Positions 12,386 through 26,004 of a DNA stretch of 64,000 nt are shown piece after piece. This DNA comes from Cerioporus squamosus. Taxonomy: Eukaryota > Basidiomycota > Agaricomycetes > Polyporales > Polyporaceae. A model generated the notes under the pieces. The model was not told the DNA's origin and made no database searches. It saw only the letters and a list, made by a program, of their open reading frames with translations. Within the stretch, counting starts at the first letter, position 1. Each line of letters starts with the position of its first letter. The translations under genes and the position numbers were made by a program. Location: positions 62,001-126,000 of the forward strand of contig JABYQS010000057.1 of the NCBI GenBank assembly GCA_022592435.1, given 5' to 3'.

Positions 12386-13863
12386 TCAGAGAATGTCCCA
12401 CATGTCCTCCAGTGCGCAACAGAACTACACATGCGATCTGTCAGCATTGTGTACACAGTACGCGTACTATCGCTGCTCACCTTGCCGCACGCTACCGACG
12501 CGCTCAGTGGGTATTGACTGATTCCAATCTTCTCATCCACGATGCCATCTGCGAAGTCGTCCTTGCCGCGAGCCATCGCACCTACGAATACCGCGATGTT
12601 GTGCGTCTCCGGTAATGTAGGAAGGTATTTAGACAGCTTGACCACTGGTGCGTCACCGGAGAGTGCTAGAGATATCACATCAGTATGCTAAGGTACAACG
12701 TGCACAGCGGGTGCAACGTGGAAAGGGGTAGGACGTACTGAGCTTGATCGTGTTCGCGGGGAGATGGTCCGTGACAGGGTTCTTGACGTACAGATGGTCA
12801 GATCAGACTGCCATCGGGGGCGCAGAGCACGCTGCACACGTACCTTGATAACCTTGAGCAGCTTCTCTGGCCCGTTTACCCCCCTGATGGACAGCTTATG
12901 GAGGAGTTGCACTGTGCACGCGGCCACTGAGCCTCAGAAAATTTTGCGTCAAAGAGAAGAACGTACCCATCAGCCCGCTGAACCGCTTGAATGTGCGCGG
13001 GATGCGCACATGCGGGTTGACCTCAATGAGCACGCCCTTCGCGGTGTGGATATACACCTGCAACAAGCCGGCCTTGTTGAGGGGCGAGTCCAGGAGCGTC
13101 AATAGGCACTGTCCACCTCCCGCTCAAAACCCCCTCTTCTGCGAGCGAAAGAAGGCTAAAAACACACCTGATGCGTGATATCCGGCCGCGCATCTGCAAT
13201 ATCCCTGCCCGTCTTCGCCAGGATGCCCTGGTGGTCATCGCAGTTGAGGAGGGCGTATTTGACGTCCGCCTCGCGCCCGTTCTTGCCCCGCCCCGCAGTG
13301 CTCACCCGGTACGCCTCTAGACACGCCTGCTCGAGAATCACATACAGCCGCCTCTGCGTGGACGCGGGGCCGCCCCTGGCGACGTGCGCCTGGACGGGGA
13401 GCATGAGGGGGTTCGCCTCCTGCTTGATCGGGTTGTTCGACTGCTGCTGCTGCTGCATTTTTCGCGCTTTCAACGACGACGGGAGCGGCTTTGTGGGGCG
13501 CTCGTGCGGGGATGCGTAGTTGCTTTTTGAGTCGGCGAGGACGGTGCCAGACGCAGGGGTGGTGGTGGTAGCTGGTTGAGCAGCGGGCGCGGCGGAAGAG
13601 CCGTCCCGGTGGTCGATCTGCATGGCATCTCTGTCCTCCGTGTACGAGTCACGGGTCTCCTCCTCGCTGCTGGACTCGTCGCTCGAGCTCGAGGACTCGG
13701 CTGCCCGCTTCTCGCGCGCGCGCCGCTCGTTCGGGGGCGTGGACTTGGGCCGGGCGAAGACTTCGGAGAGGGAGGCGGTGGGCTGGGCGACTGGGGAGAC
13801 GACGGGGCGGGTGATGTTTCCGGAGTGCCGGCGACGACGAGGAGCGGCAGCAGCGGGGGACAT
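12386..13863 (-). CDS. EMG1: rRNA pseudouridine N1-methyltransferase Emg1/Nep1 (390 aa)
   Basis: Minus-strand exons 13863-13168, 13108-12967, 12911-12844, 12781-12739, 12665-12481, 12424-12386 close at 390 residues. The C-terminal ~230 residues are the SPOUT-class Nep1 domain: [82 protein letters not shown], and [27 protein letters not shown] split over the last two exons. The enzyme methylates N1 of pseudouridine in the 18S rRNA decoding region and helps assemble the small subunit. A ~150-residue Ser/Glu/Gln-rich N-terminal extension is longer than in yeast Nep1 (252 aa). An upstream in-frame ATG at 13983 would add about 40 Pro/Leu-rich residues; 13863 is preferred because that stretch looks untranslated. 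Confidence 0.93.
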
Positions 13864-14618
13864 GGTGGCAAGGAGGGGACAGCAGGAAGGGAGGGCGGGG
13901 TGAGAAGGAGGGGCGGATGTGGGGAGTGGGTCGAGCGCGAGAATTAAAGAGGGCGGGGGCAGGATGAGTAGGCGATCGGTCAAATCACAAGTAGAAGTAA
14001 CTCAATTTCGGTAAGCGACCGTCTACTAGTACTTACTTACCTCCTTCCCCTCCTTCCTCCTCCCACCGGTGTCCATTCCAGTCTTCTCTGTGGGCAGACT
14101 ACATAGCCTATCGAACGTGCTTTCCACGCCTGTGAGTCTGTCTCCGAAGTACACACAAATTGTGCCCGTGATACAGCGCCCACATCTTCGGAGCACATAG
14201 CCGACAGACAGGAACCCCACACTCGTCTATGGACCACAGCATCCGTGCCCGTCGCCCCGCAGTCTCACTCTGCGGTCGCGGCTGTTCGGCCATTCAGTAG
14301 TATCGTCTGACTTGGCCCCGCGTGTGCGATACACCGAACACTATCCGGATCCACCGATCCCTGGCATGCTCACCTAAAGATGGCAGGTGTTCGCCCGGTG
14401 GTCTTGCTATCCTACAAAAGGCGAGTGCCATGCGTGGGTGTAAGCTTGACAGCAGTACGCCGTACGTGCATACCCATGCTACTATACATGCCTGAAACGT
14501 GCAGCACGGGCACTTCTCCGATCTTCTTGATACCCTATGATTGTGCGTCCACGTACTGTCTCAGCCGTGCCGCCGCGCCCATTATTCGTACCCGTGCTAG
14601 AGCTGCGAAGAGTACGTA
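13864..14618. other. intergenic between EMG1 and uracil phosphoribosyltransferase
   Basis: About 750 bp containing the EMG1 promoter and the 3' end of the next minus-strand gene. Frames up to ~110 codons occur but show no domain. No tRNA-like fold was found by eye. Confidence 0.5.
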
Positions 14619-17036
<2,418 letters not shown>

Positions 17037-18158
17037 CTATTGACTTATCCGCACCATCGGAAAGCTATCTGGCACCATCTGCTTTGAATCTGGGGCGTCT
17101 GGAATATTTAAGTTATCTGGATTAATCCAGATGACCTGCGGAAAGTTCCGACATATTATTTGTCTGTTCCAGGGGTACCATGCCTCTGCGCCCTTACCAC
17201 CGGCCGCCGCTTGCTCGTGTACGCCCGACGCGACAAACACCTTCAACCGATCCTCCAGACCACCTCCCGGCTCACGTGCAACACGGCAGCCAAGGTACCA
17301 GATGTCTGCAGCAGGCGGGAAGAGCTTGGCATACCTCCTCAGCTGCTCGAAAGGGTTGTCGGAGAGCTTGTTCTCGACAACGAGGATGACCTCATGGCTA
17401 TCCTTCTGCGTTACCAGGAAGTCCGGGATACCGTGCAGTGCATGCCCGGACCCTCTTGGAGGCACGATACGGTTCATCGAGTCTAGCGAGTTCCCTCCGA
17501 GACCGATCATACTTCCGTGCTGCGTAAAGCCCGAGACGTTCGGGGGAGGACCGTCACTGGTAGACGTGCTGGGTGTGGTCGCATGGTCAGGAGACAGTTG
17601 GGCCCTCCTTGTGAGAGGAGGGAGATCTGCACTAAAAAACGCACCTATGCTTGAGCCCTCCACGTCTATGGCTGGCGACAAGCTGGGACCTCCAATGGGC
17701 GCTGTCGAGCGTGGAGTCGAGTGGAATGGAGGGGCGGAAGAGGAAGGAAACAGTCCAAAGTCAAGATCAACAGAGACAGTGGTATAGAAGCCGAGGGAGC
17801 GTCGTCGTAGAGAACGTCGGGACCGAAGAGTGTTTGCTGCACTTTACGCATGAGGACCTCCGACATCGAGCGGTCGCCGCGCCAGAGTTGGCTTCCTGAG
17901 CCTCGTACTGTTCGGCCATGCGCCCCACGATGTATGCGAGGAAGAAGGACGATTGCAGATCCTTCTGCGACGTTGTGCTCGGAACTTCGTATCGCACTTT
18001 ATGATGCGGTGCGTTTTGGAAGGTGCCTCCTCAGGAAACTGACATTGCAGCAGGACACTCATGATTGCATTGACGGTAGACTCGTACCGTGGCGGGCGTA
18101 TGTCACGCATCTCATTCCATACCCACATTGAATTTTTGTAGCGGGCCTGAGCGGTCAT
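17037..18158 (-). CDS. basidiomycete protein with PD-(D/E)XK nuclease-like region; exon structure incomplete
   Basis: The 3' exon (about 17760-17037) encodes GIPDFLVTQKDSHEVILVVENK, a D...E-N-K arrangement resembling the PD-(D/E)XK core of restriction-endonuclease-like folds, followed by LRRYAKLF helices. The 5' exon from ATG 18158 contains IRPPRYESTVNAIMSVLLQ, resembling a recurrent RYES..N..L motif I recall from uncharacterised Agaricomycete proteins with a C-terminal PDF...VVEIK segment. Between them, in other frames, SSFFLAYIVGRMAEQYEAQE and MSEVLMRKVQQTLFGPDVLY look coding, so at least two introns or frame changes occur that I could not place. It could be an intact gene with short introns or a damaged copy. 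Function unknown; a nuclease role is inference from the motif only. Confidence 0.45.
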
Positions 18159-18616
18159 GGGGACATCTTGAGGAGGATGTTGATCTTGGTACTGTGCCAC
18201 TGTCGTATCACTGTTAGGGGATCAGCGTTGTGAGTAAGTAACTGAGGAAGCGAATGTTGACGACCAGACTCACATGGGTTCAAATCATTCAATGTGGTCT
18301 TAGTGTCGCCGTTTTGCCATAATGTCGACGTGTTAGAGTAGTTCTGCTGCGCACTAGAGGGAGGGTGGTTGGAGTGGTCACAGCTGGCCAGTGGCTAGCG
18401 GTTGGTTCAATAGTGGGCTGAGGGCTCCGTCCGACCAGCCCGTAGTAGTAGTTACTAGTAGTAATCGGAGATTCATGCTTACATAAGAGCCGCCCATGTT
18501 GAACTCTGGGCGAACGCTCTTTAGACTTGGTCCCTTTCATCCACTCCTCATTTGACGATGTTCTCGATTCCGTCGAGCCCCACATTCACTCTCGACAACA
18601 CTCGACTTCTACTACG
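18159..18616. promoter_or_regulatory. divergent upstream region between two unknown genes
   Basis: About 460 bp between the REase-like gene and the plus-strand gene at 18617. It contains pyrimidine-rich runs just before 18617. No gene or clear TATA box. Confidence 0.4.
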
Positions 18617-19315
18617 ATGCCTGACCTCGCGCCCTCGTCGGAACCGAAGGCTTTCGACATCTACATGTCGGGCTATCTCCTCACCCTTGACATGATCGCC
18701 CGCCTCTGTGTGCTCGCATACGGCGCCACCCCAGCCATTGTTAAGAACATGGGTCCGCTCGACACCGCATCTTGCTACTACTCGCTTCGCCGCACAATCG
18801 ACGCTCCCACTCTCATCCGCATACCCTACAAGGATAAGGCTCAGGGAGGCAAGGTTGTCGATCGCTGGATCCTTCCCGGCAAGGTCGTTTTCTTCCCTCC
18901 TCGCACCACCCCTCCCCCTCTTTCATTCGACGACGAGACCCGAGCCTATTTGAACACCTGGCTGCCGCCAGACATCTTGCATACAGAAGCCTTCAAAGAT
19001 ATCCGCTTCGTAACGAGGCTCTGGCCTCGTGGTGAGCGCCGTACGTACCCAACTCCACTCAAGCTCCCAATTGTTCTCCTGACGCTTCCTTTAGCGACCG
19101 GTATCGTCCTGCATGCGGTACGAATGCACAACGAAGAATACCGTGAATTGCACCGCCAAGCGCAACAAGCCTGGCTTGAACGGACCAGGGGTCGTGGTCA
19201 TGAGGATATGGAAATTGTATGTTCTCTCTAAAAAGTCCTTCCTTTTACATATCATGCTCATCTGCGGTACCATGGTCCATAGCCTCCTGCATTTCCTTTC
19301 GAATGGAAGGTCTAG
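18617..19315 (+). CDS. uncharacterised fungal protein (about 210 aa)
   Basis: A long exon starts at ATG 18617 (MPDLAPSSEPKAFDIYMSGY) and runs 600 nt to a GTATGT donor at 19217. Splicing to an acceptor ending CCATAG at 19282 adds PPAFPFEWKV and stops at 19315; without splicing the protein ends two residues past the donor at 19231. The N-terminal half has YLLTLDMIARLCVLAYG and a WILPGKVVFFPPRTTPPPL segment. A hydrophobic stretch LPIVLLTLPLATGIVLHAV near residue 160 could be one membrane segment. No known domain recognised. Upstream frame extension before 18617 lacks an ATG. Confidence 0.6.
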
Positions 19316-20703
19316 TATACTGTCTATTGTCCATTTGTGATTCGTCTGTTTGTCCGCCGTCAGCTCATCTCCTTCAGGTCGTGTACAGTACTTATGCATC
19401 ACTTCATGACTTGACGTAGTTCACGAATCATCTATTTGCATGTCCCTATTGTTGTCGCTGTCTTGTGTTTTCTGGACAAACTCTCAGGTCGTAGACACCC
19501 GGTCTGGCATATCATTTTAGAATACATAGCTGGTTATCTTATGAGCTCATGGATGCACTCACCAGCCATGCGTGTCCTGCCACGTTGACATCACGCGCAC
19601 GGAGGATGATGAGCCTCCTAGAGGGCACGCGTGCATGCGAGGCACTGGCTCGTGAACGGAGACTCAGGCAGAGAGCGATCGGCGGCCCGGGGGGGGGGGG
19701 GGGGGGGGGGGGGCGGGGCGAGAAGGACCCTCCCCGTACGTCGAGATGAATGGAATGGGCAGACAATCGCGTCGGGGGAGAGACGGTGTACCTGTCGTAC
19801 ATCGGGGCCGCATTCTCGTCCGGGAACGACGAGTACCATTCTCGACCCGAACTTGACCCTGTACCTCTCCGTCCTGTCTCCGCGCAAGCGACAATCCTTC
19901 TCCTTCTCCCACCATGTCAACCGTACCCGACCAGCTGGCTGGCCAGGACAACCCCCTCGGGCTAGTTCGACCGCCGTACCATCTGTGAACCGCACAACGT
20001 CCGATATCGAAGACCTTGGTCAAACCACGGTGGTTCCTTGAGCGCGAATTGCTGCCGACTCTTCGGGGCGCTGCGGTACGTCATCGCAGAGCAGAGAGCT
20101 TGAAGATAGTTGAACCCTAGATCTCAGCTATTCTGCACATAGCAACGAAGCAACTGAAGAGATACGGTGTTGCAAGGCCGAGACGGCGGGCGAGTCGCAC
20201 GTCCGGGCATAGAGGGCCAGCGTCTTTGAACGGAATCTTCGCGACCCTTCCGCTTGCCGACGACACGCAGGAAGCCAGCGCTCGAGTCGAAGTCGGTGCT
20301 GCAGCTGGAGGGCGTACTGAGCATGCTTACGCCAGTTGCAAGCCAAGCGATGGATGGGTTGCAACATTTGGTGCGTCATGAGATATGCTCACTCGCGACG
20401 CAGCAGTACTCGTTGATCGCGAAGTCGGGCTTTCCACGCCTTCCCCGGTCTAGTCTTCTCAATGACCCGCTTTCCATATGCTGATGCCGCGCTGTACCCA
20501 TTCTTATCGCGCTCTTCTCTCTGAACCCTCTCGGCACATCCTCCAATCCCCATCTGCTATCAATAGCTTCTCTGCACATGCGGAGTGGGAACGGCCACGG
20601 TCCCCGTTTGTTTTTCAACCCAACATGCTGCTCGCGGCCGTCCCTCCCGCTCTCGTGCCCTTCCTCCAGCCAGGCCTCTCCTCCGAGTCTGCCTCCGACA
20701 ACC
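19316..20703. other. gap with a G homopolymer, no supported gene
   Basis: About 1.4 kb. Frames on both strands around 19540-20040 are driven by the G/C run at 19689-19713 and lack domains. An upstream in-frame ATG at 20578 could extend the GH5 protein but looks like leader sequence. Otherwise nothing seen. Confidence 0.45.
19689..19713 (+). repeat. 25-base G homopolymer
   Basis: An uninterrupted run of 25 G followed by CGGGGCG. It could form a G-quadruplex or mark an assembly-sensitive site, and its exact length is uncertain in most sequencing data. Confidence 0.9.
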
Positions 20704-23496
20704 ATGTCCTCAGGCTCCCGGGAAGACCTCCCCGCCCACTCTCCCTTCGCGGACACCCCCTCAGCCCGGCAATCGGTGGCAGCGCCAGATGATAGCGTGG
20801 CCGCCACGCCGCTCCCAAATGCTTCCGCGGCCGCAGAAACCCTGCAGCCCGGCACGCCGCCTACGCCATATTCCAACCCCTTCTCCCCGCCAGACACTCC
20901 CGTGCGCACCTCGTACATTGGCGGCTCAACTCCTTCTCCCAATCCGTCCCGCCCGATCCTCACGGAGGACGCGAACCGGAACGAGTCCAATGCGCCCTTC
21001 ACAGAAGCCGCGCTCCTTTCAGAAAAGCCTCGTCCCAATAACAAACGAAGACAGCTTTTCATCTGGCTAGGCGTTGGTGCGGCCGCGATCGTCGTGATTG
21101 TCCTCGCCGTTATTCTTCCTGTCTACTTCACCGTCATCAAGAAGAAGAGCGGCTCGGGCTCGGGCTCGCCGCATGGGTCGAGCGGAAGCAGCACGAACCC
21201 GGAGTCGCCCACAGGCGACACGTCTGGCGGCGATGGGTCGGTGATCACCCTCGCAGACGGCTCATCGTTCACGTACAGCAACAAGTTCGGCGGATTCTGT
21301 GCGTCTTCTGATCCAGACTCTCGTTCCCACCCGATACTAACTTTGATGCGTGACATCATATCTGACCCCCTTGTTTGTCGACATCTCGCCAACCTGCCAT
21401 CTTGACTGCATGGGGTGGTCGTGCGCGCAGGGGTGGACGATCCGACGAATCCGTACAACAACAGTGCCCGACCCAACTCATGGACGCCTGCTCTGAACGA
21501 GCCATGGGACTACTCGAAGGACAGAATCTATGGCGTCAACCTTGGCGGCTGGCTTGTCCTCGAGCCATTTATAGTCCCCGCGCTCTTCGAGAAGTATCAG
21601 AATGTAACACCAAACCCAGCCATCCCGAGCGGACAGGCCGTCGACGAGTGGACACTTAGCGTTGCGATGCTGAACGATACGAGCGAGGGCGGGGGTATCG
21701 GGCAGCTCGAGGACCACTATAAGACGTTCATTGTGAGTATCGTGTGCGCCGAGGGGCTTCTGTTCGCCGCCCTTCACTCGCTTCCGTCCCCTGATCACCA
21801 TACTCAACTCGTCCTTCCATCCACAGACGGAGCAAGACTTTGCCGAGATTGCTGGCGCGGGCCTCAATTGGATTCGCCTCCCCGTTCCCTACTGGGCAAT
21901 TGAGACATGGCCCGGCGAGCCGTTCCTCGCGAAGACTGCATGGAACTACGTGCTTCTGGCGTTCAAGTGGGCGCGCAAGTACGGCCTCCGCATCTACCTC
22001 GAGCTGCACACCGTCCCAGGCTCGCAAAACGGGTATAACCATTCGGGCCGGTCGGGGCCCATCAACTTCCTCAACGGGTACATGGGTATCGCGAACGCGC
22101 AGCGGACGATGGACTACATCCGCTACATCGCCGAGTTCATCAGCCAGAACGAGTACGAGGATGTCGTGCCGATGTTTGGTATCATAAACGAGCCGCTCCT
22201 GGGCATCATTGGCCGAGATCAGTTGACGCGATTGTGAGTGTCCCCGATTGGTAGGGTTAAGACGCATCTCGGCTGAGTGCTGTTGGACGGGTAGCTACTT
22301 GCAGGCGCACGACATGATTCGGGATATCGTGAGTCCATAACGAGCATACTGCGTTCCCACCGGATCTGATCCTTCCGTCATAGACCGGAATTGGCAAGGG
22401 CGCGTACATTGTCATCCATGACGGCTTCCAGGGCACGGGCTCGTGGAAAGACTTCTTGCCCGGATCCGATGTACGTCACTCCCGAGGATCCTTCGTTCTA
22501 CTCGGCTAACGGTATCTGCAGCGTATCATCTTGGACACCCATCCGTATGTGGTACGTGTTCATCTTGCAAGATATTCGTTTCTGGCGTGCTGACTGGCTT
22601 CGCAGGCCTTTGGCGGTGACTTCGACCACCCTCTCGACTTCTGGCCCTCGGTCGGATGCCAGGCATATTCGAATAACCAGTCGCAGCTCGACTTCGGTAT
22701 CACGATCTCTGGCGAATTCAGCGGTGCGATCAACAATTGCGGCAAGTGGGTCATCGGCGTCGGGCAGAATTCCACATATGCCCAGTGTGATGTCTGGGAC
22801 GACTGGCAGAACTGGACGCAGGATATGAAGACGGGCATCAAGAACTTCGTGATGTCACAGATGGACGGGATGGGTCTGCCAGGGTACTTCTTCTGGACGT
22901 GGAAGGTCGGCAACTCGTCCATTACGGGCAAGGTTGAGGCGCCGCTGTGGTCCTACAAGCTAGGATTGGACAACGGTACGTGTACTGGCTGTTCGGCACT
23001 GCGTGCCATGCTCACCAATTAATTAGGCTGGATGCCCACCGACCCCCGTGAAGCACAGGGACTGTGTGCGTCCCTTAACCTTGGTGGGACCACACCATGG
23101 AACGGTACCTACCAGCCATGGCAAACTGGCGGCTCTGGTGCCGGTACCATCGCTGCAACCGCCCTTGCTTCCTTCTCGCAGTATCCCCCGCCCGCGATCT
23201 CGAACGTCAACGGCGAGGATCCTGCCCAGCTGCCGATGTACACGGCGACGAGCGCGATACCGACTCTCCCGACGCCAAGCACGTTCACGGCTGCGACCAC
23301 CACTGGGGGCGATGGTTGGGCCGACCCTGCGGACACGAGTCTCGCCGCGGCCCCGATTGCAGGGTGTGTGTATCCGAATGCGTGGGGCCCCGCGGCGGAC
23401 GAGACGGCTGCGGTGTGTGGTGGGTCAACTGCTGCCGCACCAACGACTGCGGCCGCTACTCCTGCCCTCACTCCCCCAGCGATGGGCACTGTGTGA
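20704..23496 (+). CDS. membrane-anchored glucan 1,3-beta-glucosidase, GH5 (764 aa)
   Basis: Exons: 20704-21298, 21431-21732, 21827-22233, 22295-22328, 22384-22470, 22522-22551, 22606-22975, 23027-23496; phases close at 764 residues. A ~120-residue Pro/Ser-rich cytosolic tail precedes a membrane segment (LGVGAAAIVVIVLAVILPVYF), then a Gly/Ser linker and a GH5 domain beginning YGVNLGGWLVLEPF. The acid/base Glu is in FGIINEP and the nucleophile Glu in ITISGEFSGA, as in fungal exo-1,3-beta-glucanases (GH5 subfamily 9). The type II topology places the catalytic domain outside the cell or in secretory compartments, fitting a cell-wall glucan remodelling role. A ~130-residue Ala/Thr/Pro-rich C-terminal tail follows. 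Start at 20704 preferred; ATG 20578 is in frame but reads like untranslated leader. Confidence 0.92.
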
Positions 23497-24235
23497 GGGA
23501 CCAGTACGCTCTTTGCTTCTTCCGCGCACCATCGTCTCTACCTCGGACATCCTTCTCGTCTGCGCTCTGGACATTATTCTGGTACAGCTAGATGCAGACC
23601 ACACGCAGAGGACTTGGACGCTTGCGACTGCTTAAAGTCGCGTACTTCAGCACTTGACCTATCATCTATGTAATGCTGTATCTATCGCCTACGTTTACGC
23701 GCACTCGAACGCTTTGTCTGTATTGCTGTCATTACCTACGTACGTACTTGCCTCACTTAGCCGCTACTCATGAACCCAACCCCGGATCTCGCCCATGCTG
23801 TCCTTATTACCATCCATATACCGACACACGAACATATATCCGAGTCGCTTCCGCTGTCCATAGTTACGTAGCTACAATTTTGACATTGACTTCTCCGATG
23901 TCGGCAGTGTGAGCAAGTCTGTATCATGTACGAGTACAGCGATCGTGGCCCGTGGGTAGTCGCGTCTGCAACGGACTACTAGTACTATGCACGAATCCGC
24001 CGAGATGAACGCACGACGTACCGCTGGAATGCTGATAGGTGCACTATACGCACCTATGTGAGATGCCACATTGGCTGCCTGTGACCGTGGCGTATCGTGC
24101 GGCACACCGTTGTTGAACGCGCATAGTGCACATTGTCGGAGACTACAATACAACATCCAAGACAAACCTAGGAACAATGGTGCATACAGAGAATCTGCCA
24201 GACGATGAATGGAGATGGGAGCAGTCGTGATATCG
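23497..24235. other. convergent intergenic, GH5 to GNAT
   Basis: 3' regions of the GH5 and minus-strand GNAT genes. Short frames only; nothing recognised. Confidence 0.5.
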
Positions 24236-25336
24236 TTATGTCCGCCGGGATGTGTTCTCTTCCGTGTCGGAGTATGTATGGGGTGAGCGCGGTTCCCTCA
24301 ACATCTAGTCCCAAAACGCGTCAGAGGAGCACGATTAGGCAGAGCAAGCCGTACTCACAATGCGGATGGGAACGGCCGGGCCATCCCAGAGCGGGTTATC
24401 AATGCCTAGCCAGTCTTCCGCCACGAGCCTGTATCCGACGGTCTCGTAGAAACCTTGAGCATCCCCGGTAATGACGTATGTCTTCCGTCCTTGAGCATCG
24501 GCCTAGTGGCAACGTCAATATCCGGGAAGCCGATGAGAAGAATGTGAGTGATTGACGAACCATGTCGTGCACAGTCTTGACAAGGGCGGTCGCGTAGCCT
24601 CGGCCTTGCTTCGAGGGCGCCGTGGCCAGCCCTTGGATTTCTAGCATCTCGTCGATCTCTGGGCCAAGTGCAAGTTTGACCAGTGTTGCGACAATGATAC
24701 GGAACTCCATTTTCCTCTGGCCACGTGCGTGAGTACATTTGTTGCATGCCATGGGGCTGCGGGAGACAGAGATGGTTATAGTACCTTTTGCAGCTCCGGT
24801 GGATCGCCTCTCCTCAATATTGGACTGATTGTCTTCGTTATAGGACCCGGTTCATTATTTCCCGGTACGCCGCTAGAGACCGGCCCTCAGGACACACAGT
24901 GCTCGGGTTTGATGGAGTGAACGTACAAGAGGAGGATCGCGTCGCCGTGGTCGATGGTGAGGATGCGCCGTGATCGTATGGCTTCTGCGAAACCGACGGT
25001 CACAGAAATAGTTGCACGAGACTCTCGACAGGCTGCAGGGTCTGCATCCTATCGAGGGAGGCGATCAGGAAGAACGTCATCTATGGTTAGAAGCCCGCCG
25101 ACCAACCTCGAAGTACCGTTGCATTGTGTTGTTGCGGAAGGCCTGGTGAGTAGCATGCACGGCCCACGGAACATCGCCTATAAGGAAGACGCATTTAGAC
25201 CTCAGCCCGCATCGCACGAGAAATAGATTTAAGACTTACGATATCGCAATGGTCTGACTGTCGCCTCTTGCTTGGTGCATGTCGGGCGCCTTTGTGCGAG
25301 CAGTCCATTACGTTCGTTGCGTCTTGGGCGACCCAT
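24236..25336 (-). CDS. GNAT family N-acetyltransferase, second intact paralogue (248 aa, 7 exons)
   Basis: Minus-strand exons 25336-25240, 25177-25107, 25048-24927, 24872-24785, 24716-24561, 24502-24359, 24304-24236 close at 248 residues. Exons 2 to 6 are 71, 122, 88, 156 and 144 nt, exactly the lengths found in the gene at 1696, although the sequences differ clearly. Landmarks: VRPLRYRDVPWAVHATHQAF (start of the acetyltransferase fold), RRILTIDHGDAILLL, and motif A LATAPSKQGRGYATALV for acetyl-CoA binding, then GFYETVGYRLVAEDW. Substrate unknown; cytosolic by absence of signals. It is the diverged member of the local GNAT set and lies next to the frameshifted copy in tandem orientation. Confidence 0.85.
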
Positions 25337-26004
25337 GGCCACTGTGCAGATCATCATGGTAAGCGGAGGTCAATATGTACTATGTCCAGAACCGCGCCCG
25401 CAGCAGATAATGAATGGAGGTTGGGCGCGCAGACGCGACAGATGGCGTCTCAGACGAGAAGTTGTGGATGTGACTGCGCAGCTTGGCACCACGGAGAAGC
25501 ACCAGAAGACGAGCATTTGCTGATCGTAGTCTGTCTCGAGTCGGGCCGAGGTGCCCTGGACGCGTCACCAGTGTGTCTGTATGTGTTGTATCTTGCCTTG
25601 CCGCAGAAATCGCGCAGCGGTGCTGCGGTGTGGACCGCGAGGTGTACCTGCAGATTCTGCGGGGTCGGGCGGTCAGCCTGAGCGTGGGCCGCAGTACTTG
25701 ATCCGCATGCTCGACGAAGGCGTCAAAATCGCAGTCGAGTTCTCGGGTATGTGCAGCTTATCCTATGTACGGTCGTAGCAGGAGGCCGCATGTTCGAGGT
25801 CTGAAGATGAAGGAGGAGTTGCGCAAGTATCGGCGCTAGATGCCGCCCAAAGAAGCAGCGCATACAGGTTGAACAGGGTTGAACTTACATAAGTGAACCT
25901 CCTACTTCTGACCGTCGTTTCGAGGGCCCCCAGCGATTCAGATCTCTGTAGGATACATCCTATGAGATGCGTCGCACCAACGCATTCAATCTTGAACGTG
26001 CTCG
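25337..26004. other. gap between GNAT gene and GNAT pseudogene, with duplicated fragment
   Basis: Contains a plus-strand open segment near 25600-25757 reading CCGVDREVYLQIL and, in another frame, RGPQYLIRMLDEGVKIAVEF before a GTATGT donor-like site. The latter part recurs at 27421. I could not identify the source gene. The two frames are incompatible without a shift, so it looks like a broken exon. Confidence 0.4.
25676..25793 (+). repeat. direct repeat, copy A (copy B at 27421-27543)
   Basis: GCCTGAGCGTGGGCCGCAGT and the following ~100 bases recur with scattered changes at 27421. Both copies lie upstream of a minus-strand GNAT copy, which points to a tandem duplication of a unit containing GNAT plus this flank. 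Confidence 0.75.

Noticed and set aside
18268..18285. GGTTCAAATC resembling a tRNA T-loop
   Set aside because: No acceptor stem, D-arm or anticodon stem could be folded around it.
20376..21062. 228-codon minus-strand frame antisense to the GH5 N-terminus
   Set aside because: It mirrors the low-complexity Pro/Ser tail of the GH5 gene and has Gly/Arg/Glu noise composition without a domain.
24236..25336. Interpreting GNAT plus REase-like plus repeats as a defence island
   Set aside because: The genes are unlinked by orientation or spacing, separated by a GH5 gene and housekeeping loci; nothing in the sequence ties them functionally.
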